Below, piece by piece: positions 19,124 through 28,768 of a DNA stretch of 64,000 bases (position 1 is its first letter; each line of letters begins with the position of its first letter). Location: contig CALMAH010000018.1 in NCBI GenBank assembly GCA_937859595.1, positions 29,419 through 93,418 of the forward strand, read 5' to 3'. This stretch comes from an uncultured Acidobacteriota bacterium (GTDB taxonomy: Bacteria > Acidobacteriota > Blastocatellia > Pyrinomonadales > Pyrinomonadaceae). The notes beneath the pieces were generated by a model, which was not told the DNA's origin, did no database searches, and saw nothing but the letters and a program-made list of their open reading frames with translations. A program made the translations under genes and the position numbers.

Positions 19124-19905
19124 TGGGCGTTTCTGAACGATTTCAAGGGGCGAATGTAATTGATGCCGGGCGGCTTTCTCCGTATTGGGGAGAGCATGCG
19201 GCCCGATATCGCTTTGCGCTTGAAAGGGTCGAAGGGAAAAGAGTTCTTGATATTGCCTGCGGGACCGGTTACGGGATCGGATTGCTTCAGCAAACCGCAA
19301 GGTCGGTTTGTGGCGTTGATGTGGATGCCGAAGCGGCGGCTCAGGCCCGGCTGGAATGCGGCGAGAGTTCGGCGGTGATCCTGGGCGACGGGCTTCGACT
19401 TCCATTTCGGGATGCAAGTTTCGATGTAGTCACTTCATTTGAAACGGTAGAACATATTCATGACCGTCAGGGTTTTCTCAAGGAACTGGAGCGAGTTTTA
19501 AGTCCCGGAGGCATTCTTCTCCTTTCGACTCCGAATGCTCATTACACTAGGCCGGTGAACGGAAAGCCCTCGAATCCTTTCCACGTCTATGAATGTACGC
19601 CCGGAGAACTCGGCGAAGAATTGCGGAAGGTGTTTACTGTTGAGGAGCATCTCGGGCAATTGCTTGAGATCGGGAAAAGTATCTCACCGTTCTATCTCGA
19701 TCAACAGAGATTGCCGCGAAAGCCCGTTGTGCAGGCCAAGCTGTTCGGCTGGCGAGTGATGAATAAGTTTCCGCTCGGCCTCCGTGAAAGATTGAGCGAA
19801 GCGATCTGGAAGCGGCCATTTTACCCGACCGAGGCAGATTACTTGTTTTCGGAAGAGAAACTTGCCGAGGCACCTGTCCAGCTTGCCGTTTGCCGAAAGA
19901 AATGA
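19123..19905 (+). CDS. Class I SAM-dependent methyltransferase
   Basis: A 260-residue methyltransferase of the Methyltransf_11/25 type: motif I RVLDIACGTGYG, GVDVDAEA on the next strand, then FDVVTSFETVEHI and SPGGILLLSTPN. Proteins of this pattern in glycan loci methylate sugars or glycolipid intermediates. The start at 19123 is fixed by the TGATG overlap with the preceding glycosyltransferase; an in-frame ATG at 19102 would overlap more. The end overlaps the next gene by 4 bases. Confidence 0.88.
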   Translation: MGVSERFQGANVIDAGRLSPYWGEHAARYRFALERVEGKRVLDIACGTGYGIGLLQQTARSVCGVDVDAEAAAQARLECGESSAVILGDGLRLPFRDASFDVVTSFETVEHIHDRQGFLKELERVLSPGGILLLSTPNAHYTRPVNGKPSNPFHVYECTPGELGEELRKVFTVEEHLGQLLEIGKSISPFYLDQQRLPRKPVVQAKLFGWRVMNKFPLGLRERLSEAIWKRPFYPTEADYLFSEEKLAEAPVQLAVCRKK

Positions 19906-20810
19906 AGCCACTGGTAAGCGCGATCATCCCTAACTATAACTACGCCCGATATGTTGGCGAGGCGGTGGAGAGCGCACTCTCGCAAACCTATCCGAACATC
20001 GAGGTAATAGTTGTTGATGACGGGTCAAAGGATAACTCATTAAAGGTTCTTGAGAAATACCGCGATCGAGTAAAGATAATCGAGCAAGTGAACTCCGGGG
20101 TGTGCGTGGCCCGGAACCGCGGCGTTGCGGAATCGGCGGGCGAGTACATTGCTTTTCTTGATGCGGATGATGTTTGGCTGCCAGCGAAGATAGAAAGGCA
20201 GGTGGAAAAGTTTGCATCCGAAGACGTCCTGGGTCTTGTTCACGTTGGTGTGACCGATATTGATGCGCTAGGCAAAGAACTGGCGACTCATCTGGACGGA
20301 ATGGAAGGCGATGTTGCTTCCGAACTAATGATGTTTGAAAGTGCAGTCATTCTGGGAGGCGGGAGCGGCGTGATGATACCGCGAAAGGTTTTCGACAAAG
20401 TCGGGGGTTTTGATGATTCTCTCTCGACCTCGGCGGACTGGGATATCTATTTTCGGATCAGTTCCTCGTTTCCCGTTGGATTTGTCGATGAACCCCTTCT
20501 TAAATACAGGCTGCATGGTTCGAATATGCACTCTAATATCAAAAGAATGGAGCATGAGATGCTTTTCGCGTATCGAAAGGGGTTTGCCGCAAGTGAACGC
20601 GATGGAAAGGTTGACGAAGGTAAGGCCTATGGAGGCTTGTTTCGGGTTCTTGCGGGGTCTTATTTTCGGGCGGGGAAGTATGGGGATTTTTTGCGGACGG
20701 CGGTGAAGAGTGTATGGTATCGCCCGGCGGGGATCGGGTATTTTGCGGCGTTCCCGTTGAGGAGATTGAGGAAACAACAGATGAACGCGGATCAACGCGG
20801 ATCAGTTTAA
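19902..20810 (+). CDS. Glycosyltransferase family 2 (GT-A fold)
   Basis: A 302-residue GT2 enzyme. The N-terminal SAIIPNYNYARYVGEAVESA, VVDDGSKDNS and AGEYIAFLDADDVW (DxD-type metal site) define the fold; GGFDDSLSTSADWDIYFRI supplies the downstream ED-like acceptor motif. The start ATG at 19902 overlaps the previous stop as ATGA (19902-19905). The last codons are encoded by two tandem 10-bp repeats, so the C-terminus (MNADQRGSV) may be a recent extension. The stop overlaps the next start as TAATG. Confidence 0.9.
   Translation: MKPLVSAIIPNYNYARYVGEAVESALSQTYPNIEVIVVDDGSKDNSLKVLEKYRDRVKIIEQVNSGVCVARNRGVAESAGEYIAFLDADDVWLPAKIERQVEKFASEDVLGLVHVGVTDIDALGKELATHLDGMEGDVASELMMFESAVILGGGSGVMIPRKVFDKVGGFDDSLSTSADWDIYFRISSSFPVGFVDEPLLKYRLHGSNMHSNIKRMEHEMLFAYRKGFAASERDGKVDEGKAYGGLFRVLAGSYFRAGKYGDFLRTAVKSVWYRPAGIGYFAAFPLRRLRKQQMNADQRGSV
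20784..20803 (+). repeat. Tandem decamer AACGCGGATC x2
   Basis: Two exact copies of AACGCGGATC at 20784-20793 and 20794-20803 encode the final residues of the GT2 gene, immediately before its stop codon. The unit resembles short repeats found near gene ends in other genomes. Confidence 0.6.
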
Positions 20811-22039
20811 TGCCGAGGACGCTTTACATTTGTTACTTCGGGGTGCGGGAGCCATTGGTGCAAACGCAAGTCATTCCGTATTTGCGAGAGATCATAACGG
20901 GCGGAACAGACGTTCATTTGTTAACGTTCGAACCGACAGAATTGGAGGCTGATGTTGTTGAGGCCGAGACGCTCGAGCTTGCCGCCGCCGGTATTACGTG
21001 GCATCGCCGCCGATATCATAAATGGCCGTCGGTACCGGCGACGTTCTACGATATCTTGTCGGGTGTCTTGACGGTAAGGTCTTTGATGGCCAAATACGAG
21101 TTTGATCTGTTACACGGCCGTGTTCATATACCGACCCTGATGGGGGCATTGGCGCGGAAACTTTCTCGGAAGAAGCCAAAACTGCTCTTTGATATTCGAG
21201 GCTTTTTTCCGGAGGAATATACAGACGCAGGAATCTGGCCTGAGGGCGGGATGCTGTATCGAACGGCAAAGCGTGTCGAACGCTGGCTGATGAAGGAATC
21301 TGACGGCTTTGTCGTCCTAACAGAAAAGGCTCGCGAAATATTGTTTCCCGAATCGAAAGAGACGGGTTATGATGCCCAAGGAAGGCCTGTCGAGGTGATA
21401 CCGTGCTGTGTCGATTTCGAGAATCGCTTTTCAGGCGACCCTGAACTTGAGAGGAAAAGAGTCCGTTCGGAACTAAACTTGGGCGATCGTCAGGTGATCG
21501 TCCATGTTGGTGCACTTGGGGGCTTGTATCTCGCAACTGAGATCGCTGATCTGTTGGCAGCGGCGAGGCTTCGACGGCCGGATGTGTTTTGCTTACTTCT
21601 TACCCAAAGCGATAGAAGCAAGATCGAGCCTTTATTGCTTGAAAGGGGGTTCGGAAGCGATGACTATTTTATCGGCAGGGTGCCTCCTGATAAGATCGAA
21701 GTCTATCTTTACGCCAGCGACATAGGGCTATCCGTAGTCAAGGCGACATTTGCGACACAATCTCGTTCGCCAACCAAGATCCCTGAATATCTGGCCTGCG
21801 GGCTGCCGATAATTGCCAATGCGGGTGTTGGCGATGTTGATAAACTCATAACGGAAAATGGCGTCGGGGCCTTGCTGAAGGAGTTCAGCCCTTCGGGATA
21901 TGCGGCGGCAGTTTCGGAGCTCGAAAGCTTGGGCGACATCGCAGATAAATGCCGCGAAACTGCGCGCCGGGAATTTGATCTGGAAAGGATAGGGGGAGCA
22001 AGGTACCGACGGCTCTACGAAGCATTTAAACATTCATGA
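20810..22039 (+). CDS. Glycosyltransferase family 4-like
   Basis: A 409-residue GT-B enzyme. The opening MPRTLYICYFGVREPLVQTQV and KPKLLFDIRGFFPEEY belong to the acceptor domain. The donor domain shows VIVHVGALGGLYL and SPTKIPEYLACGLPIIAN, the glycosyltransferase-4 nucleotide-sugar loop, then GVGDVDKLI. The sugar is unknown. The start ATG at 20810 is fixed by a one-base TAATG overlap with the preceding GT2; the stop overlaps the next ATG by 4 bases. Confidence 0.88.
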   Translation: MPRTLYICYFGVREPLVQTQVIPYLREIITGGTDVHLLTFEPTELEADVVEAETLELAAAGITWHRRRYHKWPSVPATFYDILSGVLTVRSLMAKYEFDLLHGRVHIPTLMGALARKLSRKKPKLLFDIRGFFPEEYTDAGIWPEGGMLYRTAKRVERWLMKESDGFVVLTEKAREILFPESKETGYDAQGRPVEVIPCCVDFENRFSGDPELERKRVRSELNLGDRQVIVHVGALGGLYLATEIADLLAAARLRRPDVFCLLLTQSDRSKIEPLLLERGFGSDDYFIGRVPPDKIEVYLYASDIGLSVVKATFATQSRSPTKIPEYLACGLPIIANAGVGDVDKLITENGVGALLKEFSPSGYAAAVSELESLGDIADKCRETARREFDLERIGGARYRRLYEAFKHS

Positions 22040-22965
22040 ACGCGAAAAGACCACAAACCAGATCGGAACACTACGTTTGGTACGAACAGCGATGCCCGAT
22101 CTGCGAAAAAACGCCTGACCGTTTTGTAGGAAAGCGCGGCGGCAATTCGCATCGCGAGGGACTTGGCGTTGAATGCGAGATCTGGCGGTGTACGAGTTGT
22201 TGTTTGGTCTTTCCGAACCCAATGCCATTCCCCAAAAATGGACTCGGCCAGCATTATGACGTGGACGCAGACGATTACTTTAAGAAGCACGACACCGAAC
22301 GTCGGCTTGACGGTGCGAAGTCTCTTCTAGAAAGGGCGGAAAAAATACTAGGCCATAAGGGCAAACTCCTCGATGTAGGAGTAGGGCGAGGAGAAACGCT
22401 TGTTGCGGCAAAGGAACTGGGCTGGGATGCCGAGGGAGTAGAACCGTCATTAACCTTTGCCGATCATGCTGAGGCGAGAACAGGATTAAACATATGGCGG
22501 GAACCGATTGAGGATTCGTCGGTACCGGATAACGAGTATGACGTTATCGTTTTGGCTGCGGTTCTTGAGCATCTTTATACGCCTGATGAGATCGTTCGCC
22601 GCATTGCTCAGGCTTTGAAGCCCGGCGGCATTCTTTATCTTGACGTCCCAAATGAGGCAGGCCTCTATTTTCGGGTGGGAAACGCTTATCAAAAGCTTCG
22701 AGGGCGAGATTGGTGCGTAAACCTGGCACCTACGTTTTCGCCTTATCATGTATTCGGTTTTAGTCCGAAGGCACTTCGAAAGCTTCTCGCAAAATATGGG
22801 TTGTCTCCGGTCTTTTGGAATGTTTATCCGGGCACAAGTCTGGTACCAAGCCGTGGCGGGATCGTTGGCGTTTTCGAAAGCGTTGCCTCTAAGGTCGTGA
22901 CGGGCATCAGCAGCTACGAAGAATTGGGAACTTATATCGAAACCTGGGCTCGTAAAACTCCATGA
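22036..22965 (+). CDS. Zinc-ribbon class I SAM-dependent methyltransferase
   Basis: A 309-residue protein. The N-terminus carries CPIC (20-23) and RCTSCCLVFPNP about 30 residues later, a zinc knuckle common in glycan-locus methyltransferases. The core has motif I LLDVGVGRGE, VEPSLTFADHA, then YDVIVLAAVLEHLYTPDEI and KPGGILYLDVPNE. It starts in an ATGA overlap with the preceding glycosyltransferase. Its own TGA overlaps the ATG of a truncated GT4 stub (22962-22965), so a glycosyltransferase gene once followed directly. Confidence 0.88.
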   Translation: MNAKRPQTRSEHYVWYEQRCPICEKTPDRFVGKRGGNSHREGLGVECEIWRCTSCCLVFPNPMPFPKNGLGQHYDVDADDYFKKHDTERRLDGAKSLLERAEKILGHKGKLLDVGVGRGETLVAAKELGWDAEGVEPSLTFADHAEARTGLNIWREPIEDSSVPDNEYDVIVLAAVLEHLYTPDEIVRRIAQALKPGGILYLDVPNEAGLYFRVGNAYQKLRGRDWCVNLAPTFSPYHVFGFSPKALRKLLAKYGLSPVFWNVYPGTSLVPSRGGIVGVFESVASKVVTGISSYEELGTYIETWARKTP

Positions 22966-23081
22966 GGACAGATGATGAAGTTCGAGTAATCGCAATAACT
23001 TCGCATCCGAGAAAGGTTGTGGCAATGAGAATTCGGGTTGGGCAGTTTGTAGGGCCGTTACGGGAGCGGGGAAGACTCTAG
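22962..23081 (+). pseudogene. GT4 glycosyltransferase, N-terminal remnant
   Basis: A 39-codon frame starting in an ATGA overlap with the upstream methyltransferase and ending at TAG 23079-23081. Its residues VRVIAITSHPRKVVAMRIR then VGQFVGPLRERG read like the first strand and helix of a GT-B glycosyltransferase; the intact GT4 150 bp downstream has the same layout (VLAIVPS, then RFRLEQWEPLLREYG). The sequence loses similarity right after RERG. It is interpreted as the left end of a gene whose middle is gone; the matching C-terminal piece may be that at 32945-33076. Confidence 0.65.
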
Positions 23082-23225
23082 TAGATACGCGGGACTCTTT
23101 AGATTCGGAAAATAAAGTCGCGACGATTAGAATCGACCTAGATCAGTAATGTAGCGACCTAATTGCTAAAATAACTGGAAAGTACTTTGGTTCAGAGAAA
23201 TAAAGCCCCTAAAAACAAACTCACA

Positions 23226-24320
23226 ATGAAAGTTCTCGCTATAGTTCCTTCAGTTTATGACACCTCGCCCGGGCAAAGATTTAGACTAGAACAATGGGAG
23301 CCGTTGTTACGTGAATATGGAGTAGAGGTCACATATGAGCCGTTCGAATCTCCAGAGTTGCACCAGGTAATTTACAGGTCGGGAGAATACATGAAAAAGG
23401 TCAAACATGTACTGCGCGCTCTGAATAGACGGCGAAACTTGCTTAATAGAGTAAAGGACTATGACTTGGTTTATGTGTTTCGGGAGGCCGCCTTGCTCGG
23501 CCCAGCCTGGTTTGAAAGAAGAATAGCCGCATCGGGCGTGCCTATGATATTTGATTTTGACGATGCGGTTTTCGTCAAGTATAAGAGCCCGACGAACGGA
23601 TACTTAAGCCATCTGAAGTTTCCCGGTAAGACAGCGACTACCGTTCGGCTTTCGGCACATGTCATGGCTGGCAACTCCTTTCTGGAACGTTATTCGAGAA
23701 AATATAATCAGAACGTAACTGTTATACCTACAACAATTGACACCGACAAATACAAACCTGTTGAGAAGGCTGAAGCTCAAAACGTAGTTACGATCGGATG
23801 GAGCGGCAGTCACAGCACCGTACAACACCTTGATACGCTACGGGACACCTTACAAGAACTGGCAAAAAATAAGAACTTCCGGCTTCGCGTTATCGGTACA
23901 CCTGAATATGAGCTTACAGGTGTGAAAACAGAGTCAATCCGATGGAGATCAGAGACAGAGGTTTTAGATCTTAAGAAGATTGACATCGGGATCATGCCGT
24001 TACCGAATGATGAGTGGAGCATGGGAAAGTGCGGCCTGAAGGCTCTCCAATATATGGCATTGGGCCTTCCTACGGTATGTTCATCGATAGGGGTCAACAA
24101 GGACATAATTCGGGACGCAGAGAATGGATTTCTAGCAGACAGTAAGAACGAATGGATCGATAAACTATCGCGTTTGCTTGATTCTGCCCAGTTAAGGAAA
24201 ACCCTAGGGTCTAAAGCTCGTGCTACCGTCGAAGAAAAATATTCAGCGCGTTCCCAAGCGCCTCGAGTTTATCAGTTGTTTAAAGAAACAATAGAAAGCA
24301 GATCTCTTAAAACGAAATAA
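23226..24320 (+). CDS. Glycosyltransferase family 4-like
   Basis: A 364-residue GT-B enzyme. It opens MKVLAIVPSVYDTSPGQRFR, carries PMIFDFDDAVFVKYKSP (the DFDDAxF motif of a GT4 subgroup) near residue 110, and has VVTIGWSGSHSTVQHL and GLKALQYMALGLPTVCS in the donor domain. The ATG at 23226 is chosen because the family begins at this strand; an in-frame TTG at 23187 adds only 13 polar residues. The gene is visibly AT-richer than the operon to its left and is the first gene of the inferred cassette. Confidence 0.87.
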   Translation: MKVLAIVPSVYDTSPGQRFRLEQWEPLLREYGVEVTYEPFESPELHQVIYRSGEYMKKVKHVLRALNRRRNLLNRVKDYDLVYVFREAALLGPAWFERRIAASGVPMIFDFDDAVFVKYKSPTNGYLSHLKFPGKTATTVRLSAHVMAGNSFLERYSRKYNQNVTVIPTTIDTDKYKPVEKAEAQNVVTIGWSGSHSTVQHLDTLRDTLQELAKNKNFRLRVIGTPEYELTGVKTESIRWRSETEVLDLKKIDIGIMPLPNDEWSMGKCGLKALQYMALGLPTVCSSIGVNKDIIRDAENGFLADSKNEWIDKLSRLLDSAQLRKTLGSKARATVEEKYSARSQAPRVYQLFKETIESRSLKTK

Positions 24321-24354
24321 GTTGGTTTGAGTAAGATTGATCTCATAACACATA

Positions 24355-25473
24355 ATGACCACAGTTAATATTTTGGTTACCGGCGGGGCCGGGTTTATTG
24401 GATCGCATCTTGTCGATGCTTTGGTTGAGCGCGGCCACCGGGTGCGGATTCTGGATTCACTTGTTGAACAGGTCCACGGCGGCAATGTGCCCGGGCATTT
24501 AAATAAGGATGCCGAGTTCATACATGCCGATGTGTGCGACCCTGGGGCTGTGGCAAGGGCCCTGGACGGCATCGAAGTTGTCTATCATCAGGCGGCCGAG
24601 GTTGGGGTCGGGCAGTCGATGTATGAGATCGTTCGGTATGTAAAAGCGAACGATCTGGGGACCGCTGTCTTGCTCGAGGAGATGATAAAACGTCCCGGGC
24701 AATTCAAAAAGCTCATTGTCGCGTCGTCGATGTCGATATACGGCGAGGGTGCTTACCGTAATTCAGTTACAGGAGAAACGGTCTATCCACAGCTCCGTTC
24801 TGACGATCAGCTTGCGGCACACGAATGGGAACTTCGCGAAGATGACACGCTGCTCGAACCGATACGCACGACCGAAGACAAACCTCTTTTCCCAACGTCC
24901 GTCTATGCGGTCTCAAAACAGGATCAGGAACAATATTGCCTCGCCGTGGGCCGTGCTTATAGAATACCTACGGTTGCGTTTCGATATTTTAACGTCTACG
25001 GCACCCGACAGGCTCTTTCAAACCCTTACACCGGCGTCTGTGCGATCTTCTCCTCGCGGTTACTGAATGATCAGGCGCCGATGATATTTGAGGACGGACT
25101 GCAATCACGGGACTTCGTTCATGTATCAGACATCGTTCAAGCAAATCTGTTGGCGCTCGAGGCTGATGATGCCGATTACCAGGCCATTAACGTTGGCACC
25201 GGACGCGCGACATCCGTAAAAGAGATCGCTCAGCTTTTGGCAAAGGGGCTCGGTAAGAACATCCAGCCGGAGATCGTCGGAAAATTCCGCGAGGGCGACA
25301 TCCGCCACTGTGTTGCAGACATTAGCAAGGCAGGAAGCCTTCTAGGTTATGAACCGAAAGTGAGACTTGAAGGCGGACTGGATGAATTGTTGGGATGGGT
25401 ATCGCGGCAACAGGCTGACGACCACGTTGCTGCCGCAACCGAAGAGCTGGCCATCAGGAGTCTGGTGAAATAG
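24355..25473 (+). CDS. NAD-dependent epimerase/dehydratase (extended SDR, GalE-like)
   Basis: A 372-residue nucleotide-sugar enzyme. The Rossmann motif GGAGFIGSH is at residues 10-18. The active site shows VASSMSIYGEG (Ser/Thr) and YAVSK (Tyr184, Lys188). FRYFNVYGTRQ is the sugar-binding segment of extended SDRs. An unusual stretch of about 40 residues between SIYGEG and the YxxxK is longer than in typical GalE. It probably epimerises an NDP-sugar for the locus; the exact substrate is unknown. It lies 34 bp after the GT4. Confidence 0.9.
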   Translation: MTTVNILVTGGAGFIGSHLVDALVERGHRVRILDSLVEQVHGGNVPGHLNKDAEFIHADVCDPGAVARALDGIEVVYHQAAEVGVGQSMYEIVRYVKANDLGTAVLLEEMIKRPGQFKKLIVASSMSIYGEGAYRNSVTGETVYPQLRSDDQLAAHEWELREDDTLLEPIRTTEDKPLFPTSVYAVSKQDQEQYCLAVGRAYRIPTVAFRYFNVYGTRQALSNPYTGVCAIFSSRLLNDQAPMIFEDGLQSRDFVHVSDIVQANLLALEADDADYQAINVGTGRATSVKEIAQLLAKGLGKNIQPEIVGKFREGDIRHCVADISKAGSLLGYEPKVRLEGGLDELLGWVSRQQADDHVAAATEELAIRSLVK

Positions 25474-25513
25474 ACAAAGTTAACTTTGGTATCCGCGTTT
25501 AGGAACAGATCCA

Positions 25514-26875
25514 ATGATCGAATTTGGAAAGATCATATTTTTAGTTTCCTTTTTCGGTTGTATCATTCAGAGCCTTATCCTGTTTGGAGATAATGCCGAT
25601 GAAATGTTGGCAATTCCTCTCATGCTCATTCTGGGTGGAGCAGGGGCTTTTTTCCTAAGTAGGAACTCCGATGATGAAGATTCTGGTTTTCAGATAAACA
25701 TCTTCCTTTGGGCATACTCGTTAAGGCTCTGGATGGGAATGGCACTTTACGGATGGGAGCTCAGTGAAATTTTTGGGGATGAGGATTCTTCAGGGTACGT
25801 GTATGGCTGGCGCATGGCCAGTAACTGGTACGAGAACGGCTTCGACGGGTTTATTTCAGATCTGGTTTTCGTGCTTTTTGATCAACAGAATGTTGGTCAA
25901 GCACTTATTTGGGCTATCCCGACATTTTTTGCCGGCGGCGAAAGTCGGATGATCGTTTCGGTTGTTAACAGCTTGGCGGGAGCAATGCTGGTAATAGTGG
26001 TTTTTCGAATGACTCGCCGAGTATTTGATTCGCAGACCGCCCGCATATCTGCCGTACTTGTAACTTTTTGGCCATCGAACATTCTGCTTTCCGCAACCAC
26101 TGCGAAGGAGATGCTTGTCATATTCTTTGAGTGGATGGTTCTCTATCTCCTGATCCGAACCCCTCGCGGTCTTTCAGTAAGGGACGGCCTTTTGGCGATT
26201 CCTTTTTTTATTTCTGTCTTTATAACGCGGTTTTACGCAATTTATATGCTTGCAGCCGCAGCATTATTCCGTTTTCTTGTTGCAAGCCGGAGAAATATTA
26301 TGCGGAATATGGTGTTCGGCTCCGCTATAGTTTTGTCAGTTCTCATTTTTCTTAATGCCGGAGGAATGATGAATCGGGACTTCGAACGGTTGGAAAGGCT
26401 TCAAGGTCAGGTTGGTACTTGGCGCGAGGGAATGGCTCGTACAACCGGCTCCGGTGTGGAGATATATAGCGAAGCCGAATCGACAACTGTGGCAATCCCC
26501 ATTGCAACAGTTTATTTTTTTCTTGCACCCTTCCCATGGGAGGTTTTCAGCGGTACCGCACGGAATGCGTTTGGGGCGATCGAAAATATCTTTATCATTG
26601 TTATCCTGATAATTGGTTTTCCGGCGATAAAGATCGTGTTCAAGGATCGATTTGTGGAGATGGCGCCGGTCTTTGTCTTTTGCGCCCTGTACGCGGGAAT
26701 GCATATTTGGGGCCTTTCAAATATCGGACTTGCCTGGCGCCACAAACAGACGATCATGCCGTTGCTCTTTATTTTGGTCGCGGTGGGTATAACGCAGCGA
26801 AGGGCTGGCCTGGATCTGCTTGCCGGGCGTCTTCGCAAAGGTCGGACAGACCATAAGTTCATTCCTGTTAAATGA
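25514..26875 (+). CDS. Polytopic membrane protein, GT-C/glycosyltransferase-39-like
   Basis: A 453-residue protein with about 11-13 hydrophobic helices. A periplasmic first loop has acidic residues (SEIFGDEDSSGYVYGWRMA, about 83-101), as in GT-C enzymes that use lipid-linked sugar donors. The block VVFRMTRRVFDSQTARISAV followed by FWPSNILLSATTAKE closely follows the glycosyltransferase-39 pattern. It could instead be a Wzy-type polymerase, which shares this overall topology. It is followed after 7 bp by the amidotransferase gene. Confidence 0.65.
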   Translation: MIEFGKIIFLVSFFGCIIQSLILFGDNADEMLAIPLMLILGGAGAFFLSRNSDDEDSGFQINIFLWAYSLRLWMGMALYGWELSEIFGDEDSSGYVYGWRMASNWYENGFDGFISDLVFVLFDQQNVGQALIWAIPTFFAGGESRMIVSVVNSLAGAMLVIVVFRMTRRVFDSQTARISAVLVTFWPSNILLSATTAKEMLVIFFEWMVLYLLIRTPRGLSVRDGLLAIPFFISVFITRFYAIYMLAAAALFRFLVASRRNIMRNMVFGSAIVLSVLIFLNAGGMMNRDFERLERLQGQVGTWREGMARTTGSGVEIYSEAESTTVAIPIATVYFFLAPFPWEVFSGTARNAFGAIENIFIIVILIIGFPAIKIVFKDRFVEMAPVFVFCALYAGMHIWGLSNIGLAWRHKQTIMPLLFILVAVGITQRRAGLDLLAGRLRKGRTDHKFIPVK

Positions 26876-26882
26876 AAGTCAA

Positions 26883-28766
26883 ATGTGCGGGATCGTTGGC
26901 ATCGTAAAAAACTCAGAGGGGCACATAGACCCTGATCTTGTCGAACGGATGAACAGCGCAATAGTTCACCGAGGGCCGGACGATGAGGGTTTCTATTTGA
27001 ACAGGAACGTCGGCCTTGGGATGCGCAGGCTCTCGATAATAGATGTTGCTACTGGCAGACAACCGATCCATAGCGAGGACAAGAGCAAGTGGATCGTATT
27101 CAATGGCGAGATCTATAATTATCAGGAACTTAGAGCCGATCTGGAAAAACGGGGCGATAAGTTCTACACAAGCTCGGACACCGAGGTAGTTGTCCGTTTA
27201 TTCGACCGCTACGGACCGGATTGCTTACAGCATTTACGCGGGATGTTCGCGTTTGCGATCTGGGACGAACGCAACGATGAGTTGTTCATCGCGCGGGACC
27301 GTGTCGGGAAAAAGCCTTTGTTGTACTCGCACAGGCCAAATGGTGATCTTATCTTCGGTTCTGAATTCAAGGCTCTACTTGAACACCCATCGATCTCGCG
27401 CGAAGTAGATGAGGTCGCCATCGACGCATATCTCTCCTACATGTGCGTGCCCGCGCCGCTCACCGCATTCAAACAGATCAGAAAACTAGAGCCGGGTCAT
27501 TGGTTGAAGTGGAAGAACGGACGGATAGAGACCCAAAGATATTGGCTTCCCGATTTCTCAAAAAAGATCAAGATCTCCGAGACCGAAGCTATCGAGGAAG
27601 CAACCCGATTGCTCCGCGAAGCTACTCGGCTACGTATGATCTCTGAGGTGCCGCTGGGAGCATTTCTTTCGGGCGGTGTCGATTCGTCAACGGTCGTTGC
27701 TCTGATGGCAGAGGAAAGCAGCACACCGGTCAAGACCTTTTCTATCGGATTCGAAGAGCAGGATTTCAGCGAACTGAAGTATGCGCGTCTTGTGGCAGAA
27801 CATGTGGGTGCCGAACACCATGAGTTCATTGTCCGGCCTGATGCACTTGAGGTACTGCCTACGTTGGTCGAACACTACGGCGAACCTTACGCAGATTCTT
27901 CGGCAATACCGACCTACTATGTTGCGAAGGAGACTCGAAAACACGTGACCGTCGCTCTCAACGGAGACGGCGGCGACGAAAGCTTCGCCGGCTATGAGCG
28001 TTACGCGGCGATGCTTGCGGCCGAAGCTTATCGCCGATTGCCGAGGCTTGTCAAAAAACCTTTTGTCGAGTGGCCCGTCTCGATGATCCCTTCGTCTGAA
28101 ATAGACCGTTCTTATATCCGGTCCGTCAAGCGCTTTCTCCAGGCGGCTCATCTTGAGAAACATGACCGGTATTCTCGGTGGGTATCTGTGTTCCATGGAG
28201 AAGAAAAACAGCGGCTGCTGACAAAGGAGTTTTCATCACGGGTCATTTCTGCGAACGCGGCTGGTTTTCTTGAGTACTGGTTCGACCGGGCGAATGGATC
28301 CGGGCTTCTCGATGCGGCACTGCTTGTAGACCAAATGACCTATCTTCCAAACGATCTGCTTGTTAAGGTAGATATTGCTTCAATGGCAAATTCACTCGAG
28401 GCCCGGTCACCGTTTCTTGACCACAATGTGATAGAATTTGCGGCCAGTCTTCCTGAAGAACTCAAACTGCGCAGACTCAAGCCCAAATCGCTTCTCAAAA
28501 AACTCGCCGCCGGTTTAGTGCCTCGCGAAGTGGTCTATCGCAGGAAGATGGGTTTTGGTGTTCCTATTTCGGACTGGTTCCGTGAGGAGTTGAGCGATTA
28601 TATTAGGGAACTGTTACTTTCGAAGCGGGTCTTGGAGCGCGGAATGATCCGCGGCGAGGCCTTGAAAGGTTACGTTGATGAGCATATTGCGGGTCAGCGA
28701 GACCACGGTTTCCGACTCTGGACGCTACTTATGCTCGAACTTTGGTTCAGACGATTCATAGACTAA
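26883..28766 (+). CDS. asnB: Glutamine-hydrolysing asparagine synthase-like amidotransferase (XrtA amidotransferase 1 type)
   Basis: A 627-residue class II amidotransferase. Cys2 after the initiator Met (MCGIVGIV) is the glutaminase nucleophile, with HRGPDDEGF and FNGEIYN downstream. The C-terminal ATP-pyrophosphatase domain has the PP-loop FLSGGVDSS near residues 261-269 and GDGGDESFAGYERY. In glycan and exosortase-A loci such proteins amidate sugar acids rather than make free asparagine. That role is inferred from context, and true AsnB cannot be excluded. ATG 26883 is fixed by the required Cys2. Confidence 0.9.
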   Translation: MCGIVGIVKNSEGHIDPDLVERMNSAIVHRGPDDEGFYLNRNVGLGMRRLSIIDVATGRQPIHSEDKSKWIVFNGEIYNYQELRADLEKRGDKFYTSSDTEVVVRLFDRYGPDCLQHLRGMFAFAIWDERNDELFIARDRVGKKPLLYSHRPNGDLIFGSEFKALLEHPSISREVDEVAIDAYLSYMCVPAPLTAFKQIRKLEPGHWLKWKNGRIETQRYWLPDFSKKIKISETEAIEEATRLLREATRLRMISEVPLGAFLSGGVDSSTVVALMAEESSTPVKTFSIGFEEQDFSELKYARLVAEHVGAEHHEFIVRPDALEVLPTLVEHYGEPYADSSAIPTYYVAKETRKHVTVALNGDGGDESFAGYERYAAMLAAEAYRRLPRLVKKPFVEWPVSMIPSSEIDRSYIRSVKRFLQAAHLEKHDRYSRWVSVFHGEEKQRLLTKEFSSRVISANAAGFLEYWFDRANGSGLLDAALLVDQMTYLPNDLLVKVDIASMANSLEARSPFLDHNVIEFAASLPEELKLRRLKPKSLLKKLAAGLVPREVVYRRKMGFGVPISDWFREELSDYIRELLLSKRVLERGMIRGEALKGYVDEHIAGQRDHGFRLWTLLMLELWFRRFID

Positions 28767-28768
28767 AA

